Shown: piece after piece, positions 44,868 through 53,819 of the stretch
Layout: every line of letters begins with the position of its first letter
Position numbering within the stretch: the stretch's first letter is position 1
Assembly (NCBI GenBank): GCA_913063265.1
Contig: CAJXZG010000015.1
Span: 1 to 64,000 of the forward strand
Length of the DNA stretch: 64,000 bases
From: an uncultured Prolixibacteraceae bacterium
Lineage (GTDB): Bacteria > Bacteroidota > Bacteroidia > Bacteroidales > Prolixibacteraceae
Reading direction: 5' to 3'
Program-made: the position numbers and the translations under genes
Notes under the pieces: generated by a model
What the model saw: only the letters and a program-made list of their open reading frames with translations
Databases searched by the model: none
What the model was told of the DNA's origin: nothing

Positions 44868-46004
44868 ATGAAGTTTTCCAATACCCTTTTAGTTTTACTG
44901 TTTTGTTCTTCAACCCTGTTTGCCCAGTTTCCGGATTTTGAATTTCATAAAATAGGTGAACACGGATTAAGAATGGGACAAACCGCATTGCTGGATCTGG
45001 ATGAAGACGGAGATTTGGACTGGATTTTTGGCGAATCCGGTAAAATGTCGTGGTTTGAATATGTTTCAGCGGACAATTGGATTTATCATACTTTGGGCGC
45101 GGGTGCCAAAACCGATGTTGGTGGTTGTGCTGTTGATATTGACGGCGATAGCCGGATTGATTTAATGGTTGGAACAGGTTGGTATAAAAACAATGGAGAT
45201 CCTAAAGAAACTCCTTTTTCGTTTAATGAAAGTTTTACTATTTCCTGCCACGATAATGTTGCCGCCGATATTAACGGAGACGGAAAACAGGATATTATAG
45301 CAAACAGTAATGACCACCGGAATCCATATCTTATGTGGTATGATATAAATGTAGATGTCCAAAAACCCTGGTCGAAAAATATGATACATGACGGGATTCA
45401 TGGAGGAACCGATCCAAATGGAGTTGGAGATTTGGATGGTGACGGTGATACAGATATTGTTCGAGGTAATGTTTGGTTTGAGAACACTGATGGAGATGGC
45501 AAAACATGGATTGAACATGCCTTGGTTCCTGATGGTGGCTCAAGACCGGGAAAATATGGACTGGCATTAAAAGCGTGGGTAACCGATTTGGATAAAGATG
45601 GTGATTTGGATATTATTGAAGCAGAATGCGATACTTCTGACACCCGGGTATTTTGGTTTGAAAATATAAAACAGGGCAAAGAATGGAATTTTCATTTAAT
45701 TTCCGAAAACTCAACCAGCCAGGATTTTCATTCACTTGCAGTTAGTGATTTTGACAACGATGGCGATGAAGATGTTTTTAGTGGTGGCGGCCCAATGACC
45801 ACAGGCAAACATCAATGGATTATCTGGGAAAATGCCGGAGGAAAAGCACAAAGGTGGAATAAACATGTTATTTTGGATGGATACAGATGTCACGAAGCTA
45901 AAGTGGCCGATGTGGATGGAGACGGGGATATAGACATCTGCTCAAAACCATGGAGTGGGAATGTACATGTTTATTTGGAAAACAAGTTGATTGACAGGGA
46001 TTAG
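44868..46004 (+). CDS. Secreted FG-GAP/VCBS repeat protein
   Basis: The 378-residue protein has a signal peptide (about 1-19) followed by about seven calcium-loop repeats of the D-x-D-x-D-G-D-x-D type: DLDEDGDLDW, DIDGDSRIDL, DINGDGKQDI, DLDGDGDTDI, DLDKDGDLDI, DFDNDGDEDV and DVDGDGDIDI. These form a beta-propeller of the FG-GAP class. Such proteins bind calcium and often accompany polysaccharide or cell-surface adhesion systems. There is no catalytic motif and no T9SS C-terminal domain that I can see. It is not linked to an obvious operon. Confidence 0.9.
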   Translation: MKFSNTLLVLLFCSSTLFAQFPDFEFHKIGEHGLRMGQTALLDLDEDGDLDWIFGESGKMSWFEYVSADNWIYHTLGAGAKTDVGGCAVDIDGDSRIDLMVGTGWYKNNGDPKETPFSFNESFTISCHDNVAADINGDGKQDIIANSNDHRNPYLMWYDINVDVQKPWSKNMIHDGIHGGTDPNGVGDLDGDGDTDIVRGNVWFENTDGDGKTWIEHALVPDGGSRPGKYGLALKAWVTDLDKDGDLDIIEAECDTSDTRVFWFENIKQGKEWNFHLISENSTSQDFHSLAVSDFDNDGDEDVFSGGGPMTTGKHQWIIWENAGGKAQRWNKHVILDGYRCHEAKVADVDGDGDIDICSKPWSGNVHVYLENKLIDRD

Positions 46005-46162
46005 TTGGAAACCGGAAGTCAGATAGAGCCACACGGAACGTAGCAGTGTGTATTTTAACATTTTTCTTCGCCTGCAGGAAAAAAACATTACAAGTATGGA
46101 AACTATGAATATCAATTCTTAAATTACCAATATTAAAAGCATTACATTGAATATCTGAATTT

Positions 46163-46486
46163 ATGAGAGAAGAAAAACTAAAAATATACGATGAACTTGT
46201 TGCACAATGCAGCCGGTTTGAACGAAAAGGAAAAACCATGCCTTATACCTCAGCTAACGGACATATGTTTTCGTTGTTCAACAAAGAGAATGAAATCGGC
46301 ATCAGGATCTCAAAAGAGGTTCAGGAAAAATACATCAAAGAGTACAATACCACCATTTTTAAATCATACAACGCTGTAATGCGCGGTTATATTCTGATAA
46401 ACGATAAAATGTTAGAAGACAAAAACAACATTGTCAGGCTTTTAAATGAAAGTTATGATTATGTAATGAGCCTGGAAGCAAAATAA
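46163..46486 (+). CDS. TfoX N-terminal-domain-like small protein
   Basis: The 107-residue soluble protein resembles the TfoX N-terminal fold: NGHMFSLFNKENEIGIRISKE near 33-53 and YNAVMRGYILINDKML near 73-88 fit the 'F-G...R...M-x-G' pattern of that family. The competence role of TfoX in proteobacteria does not carry over to such single-domain proteins. It stands alone; the family call is tentative. Confidence 0.65.
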   Translation: MREEKLKIYDELVAQCSRFERKGKTMPYTSANGHMFSLFNKENEIGIRISKEVQEKYIKEYNTTIFKSYNAVMRGYILINDKMLEDKNNIVRLLNESYDYVMSLEAK

Positions 46487-46585
46487 CATTTCACATAAAT
46501 TGCTCAAAAACCAAGCATTATAACTTCCCCAAGATAAAGAATATCATGAGATGATAAAAACATATTAATTCACTTATTTGCTCAG

Positions 46586-46623
46586 ATGACATAATTTATA
46601 TAAATTGCGTCATAGAAATGACG
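46586..46623 (+). promoter_or_regulatory. Palindromic operator-like sequence upstream of the DUF4143 ATPase
   Basis: A 28-bp imperfect palindrome (46586-46613; ATGACatAATTTAT against ATAAATTgcGTCAT, 12 of 14 pairs) shares its right half-site with a second inverted repeat, CGTCAT-agaa-ATGACG (46608-46623). The three ATGAC/GTCAT half-sites end six bases before the start codon at 46629. This looks like an autoregulatory operator or a structured 5' end. Confidence 0.5.
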
Positions 46624-46628
46624 GAATT

Positions 46629-47762
46629 ATGAAATATTTAGTCAGAGAATTGTCGGAAAAAATATTTAATAAACTTCAAAGCAATACAGTAGTAATACTT
46701 TATGGAGCCCGACGCGTAGGAAAAACATTCCTTGTTAAAGCACTGTTAAAAAAAATAAAAGAGCCGGTTTTAACCCTGAACGGAGAAGATATAAATGTAC
46801 ACGATAAACTTGCAGTAAGAAGTGTTGAAAATTTCAGGCAGATTTTGGGTTCTTATAAAGTTCTTTATATCGACGAGGCCCAGAAAATTCCGGAAATAGG
46901 ATTAAAACTTAAATTAATGATTGATGAAATCGAAGGCCTGAAAATTATCATTTCCGGATCTTCTTCATTCGATATTAATAACAATACAGGTGAACCATTA
47001 ACAGGTAGAAAATACACATTTAATTTATTTGCTTTATCCGAAAATGAATACAACCAAATCGAAAATCCCATTTCAAAACCGGATAAAGTGCGTGAAAGGC
47101 TTGTGTATGGAAATTATCCTGAACTTTTGCATCTACCCGACAAAAAAGACAAAGAAGACTACCTTAACGAAATGATTAGCTCTTACCTCTTAAAAGATAT
47201 TTTGATTTATGAAAACATAAAAAACTCCCAAAAGATTTTCAACTTATTACGACTGATTGCTTTTCAGATTGGGAGTGAGGTATCGATGCAGGAATTAGGG
47301 AAACAACTGGGAATGAGCAAAAATACGGTAGAGAAATACCTGGATTTATTAAACAAGGTTTTTATCCTTCACAAAGTTGGTGGTTTTAGCCGCAACTTAA
47401 GAAAGGAGATTACAAAAAATTCCCGTTGGTATTTTCTCGATAATGGAATAAGAAATGCCGTAATTGCCAATTTTAACTCAGTTGAATCGAGAAATGATGT
47501 TGGACAACTTTGGGAAAACTACATGATTTGTGAAAGACTAAAATATCAGGAATGCAGACGAATTTCATCCAACAATTATTTTTGGCGAACGTATGAACAA
47601 CAGGAATTAGATTGGGTTGAAGAAAGAAATGGTTTGCTATTTGGATATGAATTTAAATACCGGAATACCAGGGTTAAAATTCCACCTCAATGGAAAAAAG
47701 CTTATCCCGATGCAACTTTTGAAGTAATAAACATTGATAATTTTAGTGAATGGTTAAAGTAA
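46629..47762 (+). CDS. AAA ATPase with DUF4143 domain
   Basis: The 377-residue protein has an N-terminal AAA_14 ATPase (Walker A GARRVGKTFLV near 25-35, Walker B VLYIDEAQK near 78-86, sensor-like IISGSSSFD near 108-116) and a C-terminal DUF4143 part with a winged-helix linker (LGKQLGMSKNTVEKYLDLL) and a nuclease-like ELDW...YEFKYR stretch. The ATG at 46629 begins the conserved part; a TTG at 46605 is upstream in frame. These ATPases are common multi-copy proteins of unknown role, sometimes suspected in mobile or toxin-related loci. No mobile gene is adjacent here. Confidence 0.9.
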   Translation: MKYLVRELSEKIFNKLQSNTVVILYGARRVGKTFLVKALLKKIKEPVLTLNGEDINVHDKLAVRSVENFRQILGSYKVLYIDEAQKIPEIGLKLKLMIDEIEGLKIIISGSSSFDINNNTGEPLTGRKYTFNLFALSENEYNQIENPISKPDKVRERLVYGNYPELLHLPDKKDKEDYLNEMISSYLLKDILIYENIKNSQKIFNLLRLIAFQIGSEVSMQELGKQLGMSKNTVEKYLDLLNKVFILHKVGGFSRNLRKEITKNSRWYFLDNGIRNAVIANFNSVESRNDVGQLWENYMICERLKYQECRRISSNNYFWRTYEQQELDWVEERNGLLFGYEFKYRNTRVKIPPQWKKAYPDATFEVINIDNFSEWLK

Positions 47763-47809
47763 ACCAATATTTGTAATTTGTTTACTATTAATCCTTTAAT
47801 AACTTATTT

Positions 47810-48208
47810 ATGAACAAAGAAACAACGCAACGCCCCAATCTTTTAAGTGCCCTTTGTATCCTGTCTTTTATCGGCAGCGGACTGGGATTTATCGGCTATT
47901 TTCTGGCATCGGTATTTTTTACAAAAACTTCGGAGTTGATTATCCAATATTCCAACTGGCACACTGTTGAAGCCATATCTCCCATGTATTTTACACTGTT
48001 TATGGCACTTTCGGCAGCTTCTTTAATCGGGGCTATCAGAATGTGGAAACTGCACCGCGATGGATTTTTTATTTATACTGTTGCCCAGATAATCATGTTG
48101 TTTCTCCCTGTAATCTGGATTGGTAATAACTCATTTTCGGTTACCGGTGCAATTTTTACAGCGATATTTATTGGTGGGTATGCTTTGAATTTTAAGTGGT
48201 TGAAGTAG
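47810..48208 (+). CDS. Small four-helix membrane protein
   Basis: The 132-residue protein has four hydrophobic segments (about 12-34, 55-75, 85-105 and 110-128). I do not recognise a named domain. It is 47 bases after the DUF4143 ATPase gene in the same direction, but co-transcription is uncertain. Similar short polytopic proteins are common in Bacteroidota; function unknown. Confidence 0.75.
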   Translation: MNKETTQRPNLLSALCILSFIGSGLGFIGYFLASVFFTKTSELIIQYSNWHTVEAISPMYFTLFMALSAASLIGAIRMWKLHRDGFFIYTVAQIIMLFLPVIWIGNNSFSVTGAIFTAIFIGGYALNFKWLK

Positions 48209-48371
48209 GGGAATTCAATCTAATTAGCAAATTTTATCCGAACCGTAATTTGTAAGATTAGAGCCAAATAAAAAACCTGCAATTTAACATTATCGAAATG
48301 AATGAGATTCAGTTACTTTAAATTTATCACTTTCTACCACATTTCAGTTGTACAAAGTTTTAAATAAATTT

Positions 48372-49358
48372 TTATTCCTTCGATTGCATAAATAACCAAT
48401 CTCTTAAAGGTTTCAATTTATATGCATAATCAAATGAATACATATGTTCCGGACCTCCACCCGAAACACCTTCTGGTGTCACTGTTTCCGGTTTGAATTG
48501 AACAAAATTGATAGAATAATCCTTAGCAATTAAATCTTCCACTTTTTTATCTTGCTCTTTTTGTGGCAGTTGAGCTGAAAATTCTGTTGAGCCATATTTT
48601 ATGTTGCTTCCTGTTAATAAATTTCCAACTTCATTCATTCCTGCCGAAGCCTTTTTATCACCTGCCGAAACGATATAGAAAAATCTATCGTTTAACAACG
48701 GTTGTAAAACTGTAATATCCCATTGACTTCCAACATAAATTGAAGCAGCAAAGATGTCAGGATAAGTAGCATTATAATAAAACGATATCATGCCACCCAT
48801 AGACTGTCCGGTGGCATAAATTCGATTTTTGTCAATGCTAAAATTTTTGATAACACTATTCATTAAACGAAAAGCAATTCCAACCTCATCGCTTGTTTCG
48901 TGTTTGTCGTTCACAGCCCAATCAGGTCCTGCAAAAGAAGGTACTAAAACAAAACTTGGATTTTCTTTCTGGCTTTCATCTGTAGCCCAGATTATTCCGC
49001 CATAACCTTGCATTAAAGGTGCTTTTGCACCTTTGCCAACCGTACTTGCATCGGCGATGAATTGAATCAGTGGATAGCTTTTCGTTTTATCATAATCTTC
49101 TGGAATAAACAAATTATAGATCATTGTTTTTCCTGTTACACTATCCTTAAAATCCAATGTTTGAAACCTGGAAGCAATTTCATCCCGAAGTTCCAGAAGT
49201 TCTTTGTCATAAGATTTGTTAACGCCGCCATAAGAATTGTCCCAGGTCTTAGTTTGTTCAGAAGTAGTTTTTTTACTTAAACTTTCAACTTTTTTACTAT
49301 CAGTTTTGCAGGAAACTATTAGTGCAAATACAAGGCTTAGTCCAATTAAATTATTCAT
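48372..49358 (-). CDS. Lipoprotein alpha/beta hydrolase (esterase/PHB depolymerase-like)
   Basis: The 328-residue protein has a lipoprotein signal (ALIVSC, Cys17), then an alpha/beta hydrolase domain with nucleophile elbow GQSMGG near 188-193, YNLFIPEDYDKTKSYPLIQF near 82-101 and a candidate catalytic His in GGGPEHMYS near 304-312. It resembles the dienelactone/feruloyl-esterase-like proteins with a short binding groove. It is likely anchored in the outer membrane or periplasm. Its substrate is unknown. Confidence 0.85.
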   Translation of the reverse strand: MNNLIGLSLVFALIVSCKTDSKKVESLSKKTTSEQTKTWDNSYGGVNKSYDKELLELRDEIASRFQTLDFKDSVTGKTMIYNLFIPEDYDKTKSYPLIQFIADASTVGKGAKAPLMQGYGGIIWATDESQKENPSFVLVPSFAGPDWAVNDKHETSDEVGIAFRLMNSVIKNFSIDKNRIYATGQSMGGMISFYYNATYPDIFAASIYVGSQWDITVLQPLLNDRFFYIVSAGDKKASAGMNEVGNLLTGSNIKYGSTEFSAQLPQKEQDKKVEDLIAKDYSINFVQFKPETVTPEGVSGGGPEHMYSFDYAYKLKPLRDWLFMQSKE

Positions 49359-49656
49359 TTGTTTTTTATTGTTTCTTCGTTCGTTGACATTAATTATTAG
49401 GTTAAATTGATTTATAGTGACAGATTGTATATTGCTATCTGGTTAAACCAAATGGCAGTTTGAGTGGACCGCAAGCCATCTTAATAATTTACAACATCAA
49501 TTGTTATCACTTAAATAAAATGTAATACCAAATTGACCACAAAATGCCGCATATAAATTAATTACTTCCAGCAAAATACAAAAAAAATTCTGCCCGGAAT
49601 CCTTCAGATTTTATAATCTTATGGTAACAAGCAGAATTATTTAAATGTAAGAATAA
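49359..49656. other. Intergenic region, nothing recognised
   Basis: This is a 298-bp A+T-rich gap between the lipoprotein hydrolase start and the end of the NmrA-type gene. I see no conserved motif, palindrome or credible open frame in it. Confidence 0.6.
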
Positions 49657-50499
49657 TTAAAGTGCTAATTTCACCGATGCTGCCAATGATGTTGTAGGCC
49701 TGCCTATTAACTTTGAAAGTTCTCCGGAATCGTCGAACAAGTCACCTTTGGAGGCACTTATATCCCAACCGGCAATTGCCTGGGCAAAGGATTTTGGAAT
49801 ATTAAAACTTTCAAGAATTTTAGCGTATTCTTCCTGCGGCAAATTTCTGTATGGCAAATCTTTACCTGTTTGCTTTGATATCTCTGCCGCCAAATCATCA
49901 AGAGTGTAAGCAATATCTCCGGCCAACTCAAACACTTTTCCTTTAAAGTTATCACCTGACAAAACAACCGCAGCTGCTTCGGCATAATCAATTCTTGCAG
50001 CAGAAGATATTTTCCCGGCACCGGCACTACCTTTAAATGCACCTCCGGCTATGGCTCCACCAATTGAAGCTGTATAATTTTCAGTATACCATCCATTTCT
50101 AAGTATGGTATAATCAATACCCGATTCTTTTAACTCCTTTTCTGTTGCCAGATGCTCTCCTGCAAGATTTATTGTTGTGGTATCAGCGTGCAATAAACTC
50201 GTATATACTATCCATTTAACCCCGGCTTTTTTGGCTGCCTGAATTACATTTTTATGTTGTCTTTCACGCTGTCCAATCTCATTTGCTGAAATCAGTAAAA
50301 GTTTATCAATTCCTATTAGTTGTTTCGGAAGTTCATCTGCATTGTTATAATCAAACGGGCGGGTTTCAACTCCCGGTACTTTTGCTTTTTCAGGTGTTCG
50401 AACTAATGCTACAATGTTTTCAGCTGACACTTTTCCTTTTAATTGTTCAACTACCAGTTTTCCTAACTGACCTGTTGCTCCTGTTATTCCTATTTGCAT
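49657..50499 (-). CDS. NmrA-type NAD(P)-dependent reductase (quinone oxidoreductase-like)
   Basis: The 280-residue protein has the Rossmann motif GITGATGQLGKLV at 3-15, YTSLLHAD near 99-106, and a hydrophobic NGWYTENY stretch near 139-146. It is an atypical short-chain dehydrogenase of the QorB/YtfG type, which reduces quinones or senses NADPH/NADP+. It lies 140 bases downstream of the DODA-type gene and ends a run of redox-related minus-strand genes (Crp, YceI, dioxygenase, reductase). Confidence 0.88.
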   Translation of the reverse strand: MQIGITGATGQLGKLVVEQLKGKVSAENIVALVRTPEKAKVPGVETRPFDYNNADELPKQLIGIDKLLLISANEIGQRERQHKNVIQAAKKAGVKWIVYTSLLHADTTTINLAGEHLATEKELKESGIDYTILRNGWYTENYTASIGGAIAGGAFKGSAGAGKISSAARIDYAEAAAVVLSGDNFKGKVFELAGDIAYTLDDLAAEISKQTGKDLPYRNLPQEEYAKILESFNIPKSFAQAIAGWDISASKGDLFDDSGELSKLIGRPTTSLAASVKLAL

Positions 50500-50639
50500 A
50501 TGTTTAAAATTATTTGTTTTTAAAAGTAAAATTTGTAACTCGCATGTTCCTACGGCTATCGGAATTAATCATCCTTTTGGATGTGTAACTTTTTCATGCT
50601 CGTCCATTTTTTATTTTTTTGAATCTTACTTTATCATCA

Positions 50640-51518
50640 CTAATTTCCGATTTTAACCGATGTCATTGTTAATGATCCTGCAACCGGCTCATCATTAAAA
50701 ATTTTCACTTCCTCATTAATATCGCAGAGCGCCAGCGCATACAGTAAAGGCAGATAATGCTCCGGTGTTGGTATCGATAAGTTAAAGGCATTACCTTGTT
50801 TTGAATAATTGATTAAAGCCTGACAATTTCCTTCCAAAATGAATTGTTTCATTTTTTCATTTGCTTCAATCGCCCAGTCGTATCCAAAGTTTTCATTTAA
50901 CTTTTGCCAACTCACCATTCTCAGATTATGCACCATATTGCCACTACCTACCAATAAAATACCTTTATTCCGCAATTGATGGAGTTGCCTGGCAAATTCG
51001 AAATGCTGTTTTGGATTTTTGTTGTAATCCAGGCTCAACTGTATTACCGGGATATTTGCTTTGGGATACATGTGTCTTATCACAGTCCATGCTCCATGGT
51101 CCAGTCCCCACTTTTCATCCAACAATACATCGGTATTTGCTGACATGCTTTTAATATCTTTTGCCAGTTGCGGCAGTCCCGGAGCCGGGTACCGGATTTC
51201 ATACAATTCTTTCGGGAAACCGCCAAAATCATGTATTGTCCGCGGGTTTTCCATTGCCGTAACCTGTGTGCCTTTTGTTTCCCAATGCGCCGAAATAACA
51301 ATAATCGCCTTTGGTGTTTCGATTTCGGCAGATACCTTTCTAAATCCCTGAACAAATTCGTTTTCTGCAACAGCATTCATAGGGCTGCCATGCCCAAGAA
51401 AAAGTACGGGCATTTTTGGTGTATTTTCCCAATTCTCCAGTATCGTATTTAATTTCATTACTCCAAATGTTAACGGCATTGCCGATATTATTGTTTTTAG
51501 AAATGCCTTCCGTTTCAT
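50640..51518 (-). CDS. 4,5-DOPA dioxygenase extradiol family protein
   Basis: The 292-residue protein is a class III extradiol dioxygenase of the YgiD/DODA type: metal-ligand H43 in FLGHGSPMNAV, H78 in ISAHWE, and a GSGNMVHNL segment near 206-214. An unusual basic/hydrophobic N-terminus (MKRKAFLKTIISAMPLTFGV) could be a signal peptide, although most members are cytoplasmic. The family cleaves DOPA-like catechols. It is 17 bases downstream of yceI and likely co-transcribed with it. Confidence 0.88.
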   Translation of the reverse strand: MKRKAFLKTIISAMPLTFGVMKLNTILENWENTPKMPVLFLGHGSPMNAVAENEFVQGFRKVSAEIETPKAIIVISAHWETKGTQVTAMENPRTIHDFGGFPKELYEIRYPAPGLPQLAKDIKSMSANTDVLLDEKWGLDHGAWTVIRHMYPKANIPVIQLSLDYNKNPKQHFEFARQLHQLRNKGILLVGSGNMVHNLRMVSWQKLNENFGYDWAIEANEKMKQFILEGNCQALINYSKQGNAFNLSIPTPEHYLPLLYALALCDINEEVKIFNDEPVAGSLTMTSVKIGN

Positions 51519-51535
51519 TTTTATACCTGAATTTC

Positions 51536-52099
51536 TTAAAGAGTAAGTTTGATGTCAAGTATAAAAATGTCATCAATTGCTTTGTCTCCCAGGTTGTCAA
51601 AAAATGAATCTGAACCATATCGAACATCGAATTTTGAACGGTCTACTTCAACCTGAGCAGAATATTCAAGATCATTTTTTGATACATCGAAAGTTATGTC
51701 TTCGGTTTTCCCTTTAATGGTAAGTTTACCGCTTACGCTGGCTTTTCCATTATTAAATTGAGTAGATTTTATAACTTCAAACGAAGCTGTTGGGTATTTT
51801 TCTACAGCAAAAAAGTCATCCGATTTTAAATGTCCGACAAGTTTTTGTTTGTAACTTTTATCTTCAAGGTCGGTGTTTGAAATGGTTGTCATATCCAATA
51901 ATACGGTGCCACCAACGATTTCACCATTTTTTAAATCCAGGTAAGCACTTTTAATCTTTACTTCGCCCTTGTGTGCTCCACCAATTTTTTTACCTGTCCA
52001 TTCAACAACTGATTTACCAATGTTGATTTCACTTTTTTGAGCTGAAACATTTAATGCCCCTGCTAAAAACAGAACCGCTAAAATTTTAATCGTTTTCAT
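51536..52099 (-). CDS. YceI family lipid-binding protein
   Basis: The 187-residue protein has a Sec signal (about 1-21, ending VSAQ) and a YceI lipocalin-like fold: INIGKSVVEWTGKKIGGAHKG near 25-45, LKSDDFFAVEKYPTASFEV near 90-108 and DRSKFDVRYG near 153-162. The family binds polyisoprenoids or other hydrophobic ligands in the periplasm. It lies between the Crp-family regulator and the dioxygenase gene. Confidence 0.93.
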   Translation of the reverse strand: MKTIKILAVLFLAGALNVSAQKSEINIGKSVVEWTGKKIGGAHKGEVKIKSAYLDLKNGEIVGGTVLLDMTTISNTDLEDKSYKQKLVGHLKSDDFFAVEKYPTASFEVIKSTQFNNGKASVSGKLTIKGKTEDITFDVSKNDLEYSAQVEVDRSKFDVRYGSDSFFDNLGDKAIDDIFILDIKLTL

Positions 52100-52233
52100 A
52101 TCGCAATAATTTTAATCTTTAATTATTAATGTTTACGATACAAAAGTAGGTCAGCACAGAGGCTTCAACACTTGACCTATGGTAAGAAATAAAATTGATG
52201 TATGTTAAGAAAATAGCTTTAAATACTATTGAA

Positions 52234-52809
52234 TTATTTCTGCTTTCTTATTCTGCTAAGGCTTTCAGGAGTAATGCCAAGGTAAGAGGCAATGTGTACA
52301 AGAGGAACCCGTTGAAATATTTCCGGGTGCTCTTTAAGCATTTCATTGTACCTGTCAACAGCTGTTTCCCACATGGTTGCACTTAACCTGTTTAATGCAT
52401 TTATATATGCCTTCTGAAAAAGAATACGGAAATACCTTTCCAGGCCCGGTATTTCAATTAATAACTGCTCCAGGCGATCCACCGGAATTCTCAGCAAATC
52501 GGAATCTTCAAATGCCTCAATATTGTATTTTGAGTTTTGCCGGGTAAAATAGCTGTCAATGTCACCTATCCAGTTATTATCCATTCTAATTTGGTAAACA
52601 TGTTCCACACCCTTTGTATCAACATAAAAAGAGCGCAGACAACCTTTTTTAATAAAATACAGGTAATTACAGACCTGCCCTGAAACCAAAAGGTCTTTCT
52701 TTTTTTTTATAGACACAGGTTCAAAGGCAGATAAAATTTTAGCTTCGTCCTGTTTATTTATATTCGACCACTTATTTATGTAGTATATAAGTTTGTTTTC
52801 TTCAGGCAT
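52234..52809 (-). CDS. Crp/Fnr-family transcriptional regulator
   Basis: The 191-residue protein has a cyclic-nucleotide-binding-like beta-barrel (about 20-115) and a C-terminal helix-turn-helix, HIASYLGITPESLSRIRKQK, at its very end. There is no Fnr-type cysteine cluster, so an Fe-S oxygen sensor is unlikely. Its position before yceI, dioxygenase and reductase genes on the same strand suggests it regulates that group, as in similar Bacteroidota loci. Confidence 0.9.
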   Translation of the reverse strand: MPEENKLIYYINKWSNINKQDEAKILSAFEPVSIKKKKDLLVSGQVCNYLYFIKKGCLRSFYVDTKGVEHVYQIRMDNNWIGDIDSYFTRQNSKYNIEAFEDSDLLRIPVDRLEQLLIEIPGLERYFRILFQKAYINALNRLSATMWETAVDRYNEMLKEHPEIFQRVPLVHIASYLGITPESLSRIRKQK

Positions 52810-52976
52810 TATTGAATAACCTTACTAATTTTTAGCTGCAAATTTAATTGAAAGTGGCGAATTACAAATCTCTGTGTTCAAATTGCACCTTACAGTTGAT
52901 GTAAATACAGGTAGCAGTTTCCCGTAATGAGTTCCAGTCCAACACCGTAGATTTATATTACGGTTTAAATTGAAAT

Positions 52977-53086
52977 ATTCGTATAATTTTGGATTTGATT
53001 GAAAAATGGAAACTAAAAAAACTGAGTTCCGGAACAAATTGATTCGGGATTTCAGCGCTGTGAAATGGTTTAATCGTTACAAGCCG
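52977..53086. repeat. Dispersed intergenic repeat, copy A
   Basis: About 110 bp alignable with copies at 56743 and 61928. Shared words include ATAATTTTGGATT, AAAACTGAGTTCCGGA-like text, TTGATT-CGG and TTTCAGCG, and the copy ends in AGCCG. It lies between the Crp gene and a downstream lipoprotein gene. The remainder of this 352-bp gap holds a hairpin (53114-53144) and no credible gene. Confidence 0.75.
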
Positions 53087-53113
53087 TATTATAAATTGAA
53101 TTACGTTAATATA

Positions 53114-53144
53114 AACTACCTCGTGTTGGAAAGTTGAGGTAGTT
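53114..53144 (-). terminator. Hairpin downstream of the 188-residue lipoprotein gene
   Basis: AACTACCTC (53114-53122) pairs perfectly with GAGGTAGTT (53136-53144) around a 13-base loop. On the minus strand it follows the stop codon at 53163 and is succeeded by TTATATTAA rather than a strong T-run, so termination is probable but weak. The plus strand has the better T-run (ATTTTTTG). Confidence 0.5.
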
Positions 53145-53162
53145 CATTATTTTTTGTTCGTT

Positions 53163-53729
53163 TTAATATACTATTACTCCTTCTCCATTCAAATCAAAAA
53201 TACCATTTACCCAGTCAACCGTGCCATGCAATTCATAAGAACCTTTAGCTCCGTCAAATTTTCCTGTTCCTCCCGTTATTAAATACTGAAAGTGTGTTGT
53301 TTCATTTTCTACATAATAATTAATCACCATAACGTAAATTACATCTCCATTTGCAGCTGTTATTATACCTGTGATGTAAGCCGGAGTTCCTTCCGGAGGC
53401 ACGCACCATGTATTTATTACATGAAATTTTCCTGTATGAGTAGCATTTCCGTTACCCTCACTTATTCCTTGCAATCCAAGTAAATCATTACAATTTGCAT
53501 AGGGTACTACCTTCAAAATTCCGGTTGCTTTTTGGATTTTAAAGTTTTTCTCAACTGACTTACCAGATTTTAACTGAAATGCAGAAGGTGTAAGATCAAA
53601 TTCAGAAAGCGGATAAAGAGCGATTTCTTCTGATTTAAAACTATCAGAATCGGTCAGGTACTCATGATTTTGTTCCTCACAAGCAAATACAAGTACCAAA
53701 AGAATCGAAATACCTAAGATTTTTTTCAT
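53163..53729 (-). CDS. Uncharacterised lipoprotein with AOC/dirigent-like barrel
   Basis: The 188-residue protein has a lipoprotein signal (LVFAC, Cys16). The C-terminal half contains TGGTGKFDGAKGSYELHGTV near 151-170, reminiscent of the GGTG-x-F-x-x-A-x-G motif of allene-oxide-cyclase/dirigent-type beta-barrels. Two cysteines (near 79 and 109) might form a disulfide. It is transcribed toward the Crp gene but separated from it by the repeat and hairpin. The family link is tentative and the function unknown. Confidence 0.7.
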   Translation of the reverse strand: MKKILGISILLVLVFACEEQNHEYLTDSDSFKSEEIALYPLSEFDLTPSAFQLKSGKSVEKNFKIQKATGILKVVPYANCNDLLGLQGISEGNGNATHTGKFHVINTWCVPPEGTPAYITGIITAANGDVIYVMVINYYVENETTHFQYLITGGTGKFDGAKGSYELHGTVDWVNGIFDLNGEGVIVY

Positions 53730-53819
53730 GATTGATAATTTTAATTAATACTTAACTAAAATTAGATCAAGAATAAAAACCTTACTTTGCTATTTGTCTC
53801 AATTGTTTTATCATTTGTC

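Noticed and set aside
44868-46004. T9SS C-terminal sorting domain on the FG-GAP protein or pectate lyase
   Set aside because: The C-termini lack the conserved beta-rich sorting domain pattern; the ends look like calcium loops or ordinary domain ends.
46629-48208. DUF4143 ATPase plus small membrane protein as a toxin-antitoxin or defence pair
   Set aside because: No toxin, nuclease pair or defence-type neighbour is visible, and such ATPases are common stand-alone genes.
39806-50545. Identical 12-mer TGTAACTCGCAT about 35 bases upstream of both dnaN (39806-39817) and the NmrA-type gene (50534-50545)
   Set aside because: Many 12-mer matches are expected by chance in 64 kb, flanking sequence does not align, and the two genes have no functional link.
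52825-53037. 70-codon minus-strand open frame upstream of the Crp gene
   Set aside because: It runs through copy A of the intergenic repeat, has no family features and no clear upstream signal.
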